Below are positions 1-6,460 of a stretch of DNA of 8,821 nt, in pieces (positions within the stretch are counted from its first letter, which is position 1; each line of letters starts with the position of its first letter). The stretch is from the NCBI GenBank assembly GCA_002345025.1, contig DDUX01000067.1, positions 1-8,821 on the forward strand. The letters run 5' to 3'. Position numbers and translations under genes: made by a program. Source of the stretch: Candidatus Accumulibacter iunctus. Its GTDB lineage: Bacteria > Pseudomonadota > Gammaproteobacteria > Burkholderiales > Rhodocyclaceae. The notes below the pieces were generated by a model. It was not told the origin of the DNA, searched no databases, and saw only the letters and a program-made list of their open reading frames with translations.

Positions 1-121
1 TTCTGGTGGCGGGATCGGCGGGGGCGGGGGGGAGGGGGGCGCGGGGGGGGGGGGCAGGAGGGGGGAGGGGGCCGGGGGTTGTAAAAACCCCCCAAAACCC
101 CCCAACCCCCCGCCCCCCCCC
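1..121. other. Low-complexity G-run/C-run block, probable sequence artefact at contig edge
   Basis: This stretch is almost entirely G on the left (roughly 19-78, with 12 G in a row at 43-54) and C with short A-runs on the right (88-121). It switches near 79-87. A perfect 7-bp hairpin (74-80 with 86-92, loop GTAAA) sits at the switch. Nothing in it resembles a coding sequence, a promoter or a ribosome binding site, and its composition is unlike the rest of the window, which is GC-rich but complex. It stops abruptly at the yciB start codon. I read it as a sequencing or assembly artefact at a contig end, so the true upstream region of yciB is not represented here. Confidence 0.7.
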
Positions 122-124
122 GCC

Positions 125-655
125 ATGAAGTTCCTCTTCGACCTCTTTCCCGTCATCCTCTTCTTCATCGCCTACAAGGTCTTCGACATCTACGTCGCGA
201 CCGCGGTCGCCATCGGTGCCACTTTCGCGCAGATCGGCTGGCTGTGGTTCCGGGGTCGCAAGATCGACACGATGCTCTGGGTGAGCCTGGTGATCATCAG
301 CGTTTTTGGTGGCATGACCCTGGTGCTGCACGATGAGGAGTTCATCAAGTGGAAGCCGACGGTGCTCTACTGGGCGTTTGCTGCAACTCTGCTCGGTGGC
401 ACGCTGTTCCTGAAGAAGAATCTGATCCGCCTGCTGATGGCAGAGCAAATGCAGTTGCCCGACGTTGCCTGGGCGAAGCTGAACTGGTCGTGGATTGCCT
501 TCTTTGCCTTCATGGGCGTGGCCAACCTCTTCGTCGCATTCAATTTTTCGACTGACGACTGGGTCAACTTCAAGCTTTTCGGCGGCATGGGGCTGATGCT
601 GGTCTTCGTGCTTGCGCAGGGTCTGCTGCTGTCGAAGTACATCGAGGAGAAGTGA
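125..655 (+). CDS. yciB: Septation protein A / inner membrane protein YciB (IspZ family)
   Basis: A 176-residue polytopic inner-membrane protein, close to the 179 residues of E. coli YciB. Hydrophobic segments lie at about 3-17, 21-42, 50-67, 79-96, 119-138 and 149-170. Family hallmarks seen are the N-terminal FPVILFFIAYKVFDIY stretch, the HDEEFIKWKPT motif (69-79) and WVNFKLFG (146-153). Family members are linked to cell-envelope integrity and septation and interact with elongation and division proteins. The biochemical activity is unknown. The ATG start matches the family N-terminus, but no ribosome binding site can be seen because the bases before it are the anomalous C-run. The stop lies next to the yciI start, so this is the first visible gene of a four-gene operon. 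Identity is secure. The native promoter is missing. Confidence 0.95.
   Translation: MKFLFDLFPVILFFIAYKVFDIYVATAVAIGATFAQIGWLWFRGRKIDTMLWVSLVIISVFGGMTLVLHDEEFIKWKPTVLYWAFAATLLGGTLFLKKNLIRLLMAEQMQLPDVAWAKLNWSWIAFFAFMGVANLFVAFNFSTDDWVNFKLFGGMGLMLVFVLAQGLLLSKYIEEK
644..649 (+). promoter_or_regulatory. Shine-Dalgarno (GAGGAG) that decides the yciI start
   Basis: GAGGAG lies inside the last codons of yciB. It is 8 bases before the ATG at 658 but only 2 bases before the in-frame GTG at 652. The spacing favours the ATG, which also gives the usual YciI N-terminus (MFYMIVGEDRPG). Confidence 0.7.
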
Positions 656-657
656 CG

Positions 658-960
658 ATGTTCTACATGATCGTTGGTGAGGACCGACCCGGCTCGCTGG
701 CCGAGCGGCTGGCGGCGCGACCGGCGCATGTCGAGCGTCTGCAGGCGCTGCAGGCTGAAGGCCGCCTGCTGCTGGCCGGACCCTGCCCGGCAATCGATTC
801 GCCGGACCCCGGGCCGGCCGGTTTTTCCGGCAGCCTGATCGTTGCCGAGTTCGACTCACTCGCAGCGGCCCAAGTCTGGGCCGACGCGGACCCCTATGTC
901 GCCGCCGGCGTGTACGCGCAGGTTAGCGTCAAGCCGTTCAGGAAGGTGCTGCCGGCGTGA
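658..960 (+). CDS. yciI: YciI family protein
   Basis: A 100-residue cytosolic protein of the YCII-related, dimeric alpha/beta ferredoxin-like family. It matches E. coli YciI nearly end to end as I remember it: RPAH (21-24, with the family's conserved histidine at 24), EGRLLLAGP (34-42), DPGPAGFSGS (50-59), and the very conserved ADADPYVAAGVY (75-86) followed by VSVKPF (89-94). The fold and the His/Asp pair have led to proposals of enzymatic activity, but no reaction is established for this subgroup. An in-frame GTG at 652 would add two residues and is less well spaced from the ribosome binding site. The gene begins 2 bases after the yciB stop and overlaps the bolA start by 4 bases, so it should be co-transcribed and translationally coupled. 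The pairing with yciB is common in proteobacteria. Confidence 0.93.
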   Translation: MFYMIVGEDRPGSLAERLAARPAHVERLQALQAEGRLLLAGPCPAIDSPDPGPAGFSGSLIVAEFDSLAAAQVWADADPYVAAGVYAQVSVKPFRKVLPA

Positions 961-1277
961 GCGGATCGGCAATCGTCGTCGGCGATGCTGCGGACGTCGC
1001 CGGGCTGATCCGTCAGCGACTTGCGGTGCTGGCGCCGACACGCCTCGAGCTGATCGACGATTCCGCGAGGCACGCCGGGCATGCGGGCGCGAGGAGCGGC
1101 GGCGGGCACTATCGCCTGCTGATCGTTGCCGAGGCCTTTGCCGGGCAGCCGCGATTGCGACGGCACCGGCTGGTGCATGAGACGCTCGGAGAGCTGATGC
1201 GCAGCAGGATCCACGCCCTGAGCGTCCAGGCGCTGAGTCCACAGGAGGCTTCCGCGGCGGCTGTACCGTCCGTCTGA
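957..1277 (+). CDS. bolA: BolA family protein
   Basis: A 106-residue BolA-like protein. Family features are DDSARHAGHAG (34-44), HYRL (51-54), the RHRLVH segment (69-74) containing the invariant histidine at 70, and IHALSVQALSP (85-95). BolA proteins act in the cytoplasm as stress-linked regulators and as partners of monothiol glutaredoxins. In the complex they share a [2Fe-2S] cluster ligated partly by the conserved C-terminal-half histidine. There is no cysteine in the chain, so it is the cysteine-free type. The start is a GTG that overlaps the yciI stop (GTGA, 957-960). A ribosome binding site AGGAAGG lies at 940-946, about 10 bases upstream, and no in-frame ATG occurs before the conserved core. 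The roughly 12 residues before the core and the Ala-rich tail are unconserved. Whether it controls envelope genes as E. coli BolA does cannot be judged from sequence. Confidence 0.93.
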   Translation: MSGSAIVVGDAADVAGLIRQRLAVLAPTRLELIDDSARHAGHAGARSGGGHYRLLIVAEAFAGQPRLRRHRLVHETLGELMRSRIHALSVQALSPQEASAAAVPSV

Positions 1278-1325
1278 GCCGATCCACACTTTACCCCAAC
1301 CCTCCGAAGACAAGGAAACCCACAA

Positions 1326-2123
1326 ATGCACAAGCTTTCAAAACTGGCCGGCGCGTTGTTGCTCGGCGCTCTCGTCTCGCTGCCGGCGCTTGCCCAGAAA
1401 GCTCCCGCCGGCGGGGCCGTGGCGACGGTCAACGGCGTCGCCATTCCACAGGCGATCGCCAACGCCTTCGTCGCCGAACAGGAGGCGCAGGGAGCCCCCG
1501 ACACACCGGAACTAAAGAACGCCGTCCGCGAAGAACTGATCCGTCGCGAGTTGCTGGTCCAAGAGGCGAAGAAGCTGGGTCTCGACAAGAAGCCTGATGT
1601 CGCGGCGCAGGCCGATCTGGCGCGGCAGGCGATCTTCATTCGCGCTTTCGTGCAGGACTACGTCAAGAAGCATCCGATCAGCGACGAGCAGCTGAAGGCT
1701 GCCTACGACCGGGTCAAGGGCCAGATGGGCAATACCGAGTACAAGGTGCGCCACATCCTGGTGGAGAAGGAGGACGATGCCAAGCTGATCATCGGCAACC
1801 TGAAGAAGGGCGCGAAGTTCGACGAACTGGCGAAGCAGTCGAAGGATCCGGGGTCACGTGACAAGGGTGGCGACCTCGGCTGGAGCAGCACCGCGAGCTA
1901 CGTGAAGCCCTTCGCCGACGCCGTCGTCGGCCTCGCCAAGGGCAAGTACACCGAGGTGCCGGTAAAGACCGACTTCGGTTATCACGTCATCCTCGTCGAG
2001 GACAGCCGGCCGCTGACACCACCGACTTTCGACCAGATCAAGCCGCAACTGGCGCAGCGGCTGCAGCAGGATCAGTTGCAGAAGCTGATCGTCGAACTGC
2101 GCGGCAAGGCCAAGATTCAGTAA
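1326..2123 (+). CDS. Exported parvulin-type peptidyl-prolyl cis-trans isomerase (PpiC/SurA-like)
   Basis: A 265-residue secreted foldase. Residues 1-23 form a Sec signal peptide: a KLSK n-region, a hydrophobic core at 8-20, and ALA before cleavage at about 23/24. No lipobox or cysteine is present, so the mature protein should be soluble and periplasmic. Residues 31-130 form a helical SurA-N-like chaperone segment that opens with a VATVNG motif (32-37). The rotamase domain spans about 138-228, with VRHILV (141-146, catalytic-type His143), a DPGSRDKGGDLGW loop (174-186) and FGYH (217-220). A charged C-terminal helix follows. Family members isomerise prolyl bonds and assist folding of outer-membrane and periplasmic proteins. 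It has one parvulin domain, not two as in SurA. AAGGAAA at 1312-1318 lies 7 bases before the ATG. The gap of 48 bases from bolA and the terminator just downstream make it the last gene of the operon. Confidence 0.92.
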   Translation: MHKLSKLAGALLLGALVSLPALAQKAPAGGAVATVNGVAIPQAIANAFVAEQEAQGAPDTPELKNAVREELIRRELLVQEAKKLGLDKKPDVAAQADLARQAIFIRAFVQDYVKKHPISDEQLKAAYDRVKGQMGNTEYKVRHILVEKEDDAKLIIGNLKKGAKFDELAKQSKDPGSRDKGGDLGWSSTASYVKPFADAVVGLAKGKYTEVPVKTDFGYHVILVEDSRPLTPPTFDQIKPQLAQRLQQDQLQKLIVELRGKAKIQ

Positions 2124-2147
2124 GCGCCGGCCCAGACAGGCAGCGAC

Positions 2148-2174
2148 GGGCGCCGGTCGTTCAGGCGCCTTTTT
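2148..2174 (+). terminator. Rho-independent terminator after the parvulin gene
   Basis: GGGCGCC (2148-2154) pairs with GGCGCCT (2164-2170), giving six GC pairs plus one GU around a 9-base loop. A run of five T (2170-2174) follows at once. It sits 24 bases after the stop of the isomerase gene and 16 bases before the purL stop on the other strand. There is no T-run on the opposite side, so it should work mainly for the rightward operon. purL may rely on Rho or on a site inside the convergent gene. Confidence 0.8.
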
Positions 2175-2190
2175 CGTGCGCTGCCGACTG

Positions 2191-5100
2191 CTAGCCCAGC
2201 CAGCGCCGGGCATTGCGGAACATCCGCAACCACGGCGAGTCGTGCCAGCCGCGCGCCTCCCAGTCGGCCGGATGCCACGACATCTGGACGCTCCGGAAGA
2301 CGCGCTCGGGGTGGGGCATCATGATCGAGAAGCGGCCATCGGCGGTGGTGAAGCCGGTCGCTCCGGCGGGCGATCCGTTCGGGTTGTACGGATAGACTTC
2401 GCTCGGCCGCCCGCAATGGTCGACGTAGCGCATCGCCACCAGCGCCCGCGCCTCCTGCTCGCGCGAGGCGAAAACGGCACGTCCTTCGCCATGCGACACG
2501 ACCACCGGCAGTCGGCTGCCCGTCATGCCGGCGAAGAAGAGCGACGGTGAGGCAGGCAGTTCGACCAGCGAAAAACGCGCTTCGAACTGCTCGACGCGAT
2601 TGCGCTCGAAACGCGGCCAGGCGTCGGCGCCGGGAATCATGCCCCGCAGCGCGCTCATCATCTGGCAGCCATTGCAGACGCCGAGGGCGAAGGTCGCCGA
2701 ACGGGCGAAGAAGGCGGCGAAGTTGTCGCTCGCGCGCTCGTTGAAAAGGATCGTCTTCGCCCAGCCCTGGCCGGCGCCGAGCACGTCGCCGTAGGAGAAG
2801 CCACCGCAGGCGACGACGCCACTGAAGTCGGCGAGCCGTGCGCGGCCGGCGAGGATGTCGCTCATGTGCACGTCGATGGCGGCGAAACCCGCGCGGTCGA
2901 ACGCGGCCGCCATCTCGACGTGTCCATTGACTCCCTGTTCGCGGAGGATGGCGACGCGCGGGCGGGCGCCGGTGTTGATGAACGGCGCCGCGACATCCTC
3001 GGCCGGATCGAAGCTGAGGCTGAACGAGAGGCCCTTGTCGTCGCCGTCGAGCAAGCGGTCGTATTCCTCCTGCGCGCATTCGGGGTTATCCCGCAAGCGC
3101 TGCATGTGGTAGCTGGTCTCCGACCAGGCACGCTGCAGATCGACCCGCTTCTCGTCGAGTACCGCCCGTGCATTGCGGATGATGCGGATGCGGTCCCAGG
3201 GGTTCGGCGCACCGATGAACTGGCTGTACGCGCCGAGCCCGGCGGCGCGCAGGACGCCCATGACGCGGCTGCGGTCGGCGCGCCGAATCTGCACGACGGC
3301 GCCGAGTTCCTCGCAGAACAGGGCGCGCAGCAGGAGTTCGAAGGAGCGGCCGCGGAGCAGATCAGGGCGCTTTTCGTTGCCATCGACATCGTTGCTCAGC
3401 GGGTCGTAGCAGAGGCCGTCGGTGTCGATCGAGACGCCGCAGCGGGCAGCGAATGCCATCTCGCAGATCGTCGCGAAGAGGCCGCCATCGGAGCGGTCGT
3501 GGTAGGCGAGCAGCAGGCGTTCACCGGCAAGCCGGCGGATCGTGGCGAAGAAGGCCGGCAGCAGGGTGGCATCGTCGACGTCGGGAGCGTCGTTGCCGGT
3601 GGCCGAATGGACCTGCGCCAGCGCCGAACCGCCGAGGCGATTGCGGCCGCGCCCGAGGTCGATCAGCAGCAGGTCGGTCTCGCCGGCGTCGAGCACGAGT
3701 TGTGGTGTCAGCGTCCGCCGGGCATCAGCGACCGGCGCGAAAGCGGTGATGATCAGCGACAGCGGCGAGATGACCTGTTTCTCGCGACCGTCGTCAGCAT
3801 CGCGCCAGGAGGTGCGCATCGACAGCGAATCCTTGCCCACCGGGATGGCGATGCCGATGCTCTGGCAGAGGTCGGAAACCGCGCGTACGGTGTCGAACAG
3901 GCGGGCGTCCTCGCCCGGGAAGCCGGCGGCCGCCATCCAGTTGGCCGAGAGCTTGACATCGCCGAGGGTTTCAATGTCGGCGGCGGCGATGTTGGTCAGA
4001 GCTTCGCCGACGGCCATGCGGCCCGAGGCGGCGGCATCGATCGTCGCCAGCGGCGTTCGCTCGCCGATGGCGAAGGCTTCGCCCAGGTACGCGTCAAAGG
4101 ACATCAGCGTCACCGCGACATCGGCACAGGCGACCTGCCACGGTCCGACCATCTGGTCGCGCGCACTCAGGCCGCCGACGCTGCGGTCGCCGATGCTGAT
4201 CAGGAAGCTCTTGTCGGCCACTGCCGGCAGCCGCAGGACCCGGTAGGCCGCTTCGCCGACATCCAGCCCGCCAACCTCCAGAAGCACCGGCAGCGGCGGC
4301 AGGCGGGCGACACTGCGCGTCATCCGCGGCGGTTTGCCGAGCAGCGCGTCCATGTCCATATCCACCGGATTGTTGGCGAAGTGGCTGTCGCTGAGCAGCA
4401 GCCGATTTTCCGCAGTCGTCGCGCCAACGACGGCGAACGGGCAACGCTCGCGATCGCAGACCGCCGAGAACTCGCCGAGTCGTCCGGGCGGGATCGCCAG
4501 GACGTAGCGTTCCTGCGCCTCGTTGCACCAGATTTCGGCCGGCGACATTCCCGGCTCCTCGATCGGCACCGCGCGCAGCTCGAAATGCGCACCGCTGCCG
4601 GCGCCGTGTGCCAGCTCCGGCAGCGCGTTCGAGATGCCGCCGGCGCCGACATCGTGCAGCGACAGGATCGGGTTGCCATCACCGGGCGCCGAGCCATCGC
4701 CTGCCGCGGCCCCCATCTGCCAGCAGCGATCGATGACCTCCTGCGCGCGCCGCTGCATTTCCGGGTTGCCGCGCTGCACCGAAGCGAAGTCGAGATCCTC
4801 GGTGTTGCTGCCGGTGCTCATCGAACTGGCGGCGCCGCCGCCGAGACCGATCAGCATTCCCGGGCCGCCGAGCTGAACGAGCAGCGTTCCGGGCGGCAGC
4901 GTGCTTGCCTTGAACGACTGCTCGGCGGCGATGTTGCCGATGCCGCCGGCGATCATGATCGGCTTGTGGTAGCCGCGCAGCAGCGGCGCCTCAGCGCTGC
5001 CGGTGAGCTGCTCGTAAGTGCGGAAGAAGCCTGCCAGGTTCGGGCGGCCGAATTCATTGTTGAACGCCGCGGCACCGATCGGCCCTTCGAGCATGATCGC

Positions 5101-6201
5101 CAGCGGCGACGCGATGCGCGCCGGGCGACCGTAGGCAGCGGTCGGAGTCTCCCAGGGTTGTGGCAGCTCGGGGATGGCGAGGTTGGAAACGACGAAGCCG
5201 CAAAGACCGGCTTTCGGCTTCGACCCGCGGCCGGTGGCGCCTTCGTCGCGAATCTCGCCGCCGGAGCCGGTCGCTGCGCCGGGAAACGGCGAGATCGCTG
5301 TCGGGTGGTTGTGCGTTTCGACCTTGGCGAGGATGTGCATCTGCTGTTCGCGGTAGCCGTAAAGACCGTCGGCGTCGGGCTGCAAGCGTTGCACTGTCGC
5401 GCCTTCGATGACCGACGAGTTGTCGGCATAGGCGACGACCGTACCCTGCGGATGCCTGCGATGCGTCTCGCGGATCATTCCGAACAGCGTCTCGTCGCGC
5501 GCCTCGCCGTCGACGGTCCACAAGGCGTTGAAGATCTTGTGCCGGCAATGCTCGGAGTTCGCCTGCGCGAACATCATCAGTTCGACGTCGCTCGGATTGC
5601 GCTGCGCGCGGCAAAAGAGATCGACGAGGTAATCGACCTCGTCGTCGGACAGGGCGAGCCCGAGCAAGGCGTTCGCCTCGACCAGGGAAGCGCGGCCTCC
5701 GGCGAGCAGATCGACGCTGCGCAGCGGTTGCGGCGCGAAGTGGCGAAACAGCTCGCCAGCCTGTGCGAAGTCCGTCAGCACGGTCTCCAGCATGCGGTCA
5801 TGAAGCATGGCGGCGATGACCGCCCGCTCGGCCGACGACAGGGCGTGCCGCCGGCTGGCCAGGCGGTAGGCGATGCCACGCTCGATGCGCGCGACCCACT
5901 GCAGACCGCTGTTGTGCGCGATGTCGGTGGCTTTCGACGACCACGGCGAGATCGTGCCGATGCGTGGCGTGACCAGGAAGAGATCACCCTGCGGCTCGTC
6001 GTCGGCCGGACGTTCCTCGAGCAACGCCGCGAGCTGGCGGCGATCGCCTGCCGCCGGCGGTTCGTGGCTGGCGACGAAATGCCAATACTCGGCGCTGACG
6101 ATCTGCGCCCCGGTGACGACGAGCGCAAGTCGCTGCTGCAGTCCCTGCAGGCGGAACGACGAGAAGGCGGGGGCACCGCGAAGAAACAGGAGTTCGGCCA
6201 T
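2191..6201 (-). CDS. purL: Phosphoribosylformylglycinamidine synthase (FGAR amidotransferase), large single-chain type
   Basis: This 1336-residue enzyme catalyses the ATP- and glutamine-dependent conversion of FGAR to FGAM, the fourth step of de novo purine synthesis, in the cytoplasm. An N-terminal PurS-like domain (about 1-150) and a helical linker (about 160-215) lead to NSEHCRHKIF (215-224, with the family's conserved His218). Two ATP-grasp-unrelated AIRS-type halves then carry VETHNHPTAISPFPG, SLHDVGAGG, PVGKDSLSM and AYHDRSDGG. A class I glutaminase domain follows from about 1082, with GVCNGCQ (nucleophile Cys1176) and PHPER (His1297, Glu1299), so the triad is intact. E. coli PurL has 1295 residues. 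The extra length here includes two insertions, at about 498-507 and 926-951. The start is set by the family N-terminus (LRGAPAFSSFR), but no Shine-Dalgarno precedes it. The stop is TAG. It is a single-gene unit, divergent from nnr and convergent with the upstream operon. Confidence 0.98.
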   Translation of the reverse strand: MAELLFLRGAPAFSSFRLQGLQQRLALVVTGAQIVSAEYWHFVASHEPPAAGDRRQLAALLEERPADDEPQGDLFLVTPRIGTISPWSSKATDIAHNSGLQWVARIERGIAYRLASRRHALSSAERAVIAAMLHDRMLETVLTDFAQAGELFRHFAPQPLRSVDLLAGGRASLVEANALLGLALSDDEVDYLVDLFCRAQRNPSDVELMMFAQANSEHCRHKIFNALWTVDGEARDETLFGMIRETHRRHPQGTVVAYADNSSVIEGATVQRLQPDADGLYGYREQQMHILAKVETHNHPTAISPFPGAATGSGGEIRDEGATGRGSKPKAGLCGFVVSNLAIPELPQPWETPTAAYGRPARIASPLAIMLEGPIGAAAFNNEFGRPNLAGFFRTYEQLTGSAEAPLLRGYHKPIMIAGGIGNIAAEQSFKASTLPPGTLLVQLGGPGMLIGLGGGAASSMSTGSNTEDLDFASVQRGNPEMQRRAQEVIDRCWQMGAAAGDGSAPGDGNPILSLHDVGAGGISNALPELAHGAGSGAHFELRAVPIEEPGMSPAEIWCNEAQERYVLAIPPGRLGEFSAVCDRERCPFAVVGATTAENRLLLSDSHFANNPVDMDMDALLGKPPRMTRSVARLPPLPVLLEVGGLDVGEAAYRVLRLPAVADKSFLISIGDRSVGGLSARDQMVGPWQVACADVAVTLMSFDAYLGEAFAIGERTPLATIDAAASGRMAVGEALTNIAAADIETLGDVKLSANWMAAAGFPGEDARLFDTVRAVSDLCQSIGIAIPVGKDSLSMRTSWRDADDGREKQVISPLSLIITAFAPVADARRTLTPQLVLDAGETDLLLIDLGRGRNRLGGSALAQVHSATGNDAPDVDDATLLPAFFATIRRLAGERLLLAYHDRSDGGLFATICEMAFAARCGVSIDTDGLCYDPLSNDVDGNEKRPDLLRGRSFELLLRALFCEELGAVVQIRRADRSRVMGVLRAAGLGAYSQFIGAPNPWDRIRIIRNARAVLDEKRVDLQRAWSETSYHMQRLRDNPECAQEEYDRLLDGDDKGLSFSLSFDPAEDVAAPFINTGARPRVAILREQGVNGHVEMAAAFDRAGFAAIDVHMSDILAGRARLADFSGVVACGGFSYGDVLGAGQGWAKTILFNERASDNFAAFFARSATFALGVCNGCQMMSALRGMIPGADAWPRFERNRVEQFEARFSLVELPASPSLFFAGMTGSRLPVVVSHGEGRAVFASREQEARALVAMRYVDHCGRPSEVYPYNPNGSPAGATGFTTADGRFSIMMPHPERVFRSVQMSWHPADWEARGWHDSPWLRMFRNARRWLG

Positions 6202-6248
6202 GGCGGGCTGTGCACTGCGGCAGGCAGGCTGCGTTGAGGGAAGCCGGG

Positions 6249-6254
6249 ATTATA
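6249..6254 (-). promoter_or_regulatory. Candidate -10 box of the purL promoter (TATAAT)
   Basis: Read on the minus strand, this is a perfect TATAAT between GGC and CCC. Transcription would start near 6242, giving a leader of about 41 bases before the purL ATG. I found no good TTGACA-like -35 at 16-18 bases upstream and no TG extension, so recognition may need an activator or tolerate a weak -35. In such GC-rich surroundings a perfect AT hexamer at the right distance is persuasive. Confidence 0.55.
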
Positions 6255-6342
6255 GCCGACCCGTCACCCCTGCCGCGGCGCAGCCCTGACGCCGGGCCGG
6301 GCGATGGCGTGCCGGCGGCAGGGCGCTGTCTAGCCGCGGCGC

Positions 6343-6358
6343 CGCGCCCGCTGGCGCG
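6343..6358. other. Short GC hairpin in the purL/nnr intergenic region
   Basis: CGCGCC (6343-6348) pairs with GGCGCG (6353-6358) around a CGCT loop, lying just upstream of the candidate nnr -10. There is no T-run, so it is not a terminator. The surrounding 6270-6364 is very rich in GC palindromes (GCCGCGGC, GGCGCGCC), so the hairpin may be only compositional. The rest of the 259-base gap between purL and nnr shows no gene. Confidence 0.3.
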
Positions 6359-6368
6359 CCGGCTGGAT

Positions 6369-6374
6369 TAGAAT
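6369..6374 (+). promoter_or_regulatory. Candidate -10 box for the nnr-transporter unit (TAGAAT)
   Basis: TAGAAT matches the -10 consensus at five of six positions and is a rare AT patch in this gap. Transcription would start near 6381, giving a leader of about 80 bases before the ATG at 6461. No convincing -35 sits at the right spacing (that region is GCCCGC-like), so this is tentative. Confidence 0.35.
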
Positions 6375-6449
6375 CGGCCCGAGGTCCGTTGGGCGTCAAG
6401 CGTACAGTCGCTGCCGTCCGCAGTCCGCTTCTTGCTCGTCTCCCGGCTC

Positions 6450-6455
6450 AGGAAA
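6450..6455 (+). promoter_or_regulatory. Ribosome binding site that decides the nnr start (AGGAAA)
   Basis: AGGAAA ends 5 bases before the ATG at 6461. An in-frame TTG at 6389 would add 24 residues, but it would lie only about 8 bases after the predicted transcription start, and the added residues do not resemble the family N-terminus. The ATG is preferred. Confidence 0.65.
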
Positions 6456-6460
6456 CCGCC

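Noticed and set aside
82..111. CCCCAAAA-like repeats resembling ciliate telomeres
   Set aside because: The repeat is irregular, covers only about two units, sits in an anomalous homopolymer block, and adjoins clear bacterial genes. An artefact is far more likely.
652..657. GTG at 652 as the yciI start
   Set aside because: Only 2 bases separate it from GAGGAG. The ATG at 658 is 8 bases away and gives the standard N-terminus.
2866..6237. Long antisense frame as a real 1123-residue protein
   Set aside because: It mirrors purL codon by codon, has no ribosome binding site or domain, and is explained by avoidance of TTA, CTA and TCA in purL.
6270..6364. GC palindromes between purL and nnr as an operator or riboswitch
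   Set aside because: Short GC palindromes are expected at this composition. No known operator, PurR-like box or riboswitch core could be recognised.
6389..6460. Extended nnr start at the TTG at 6389
   Set aside because: The added 24 residues do not match the family and no ribosome binding site precedes it. The ATG at 6461 has AGGAAA at good spacing.
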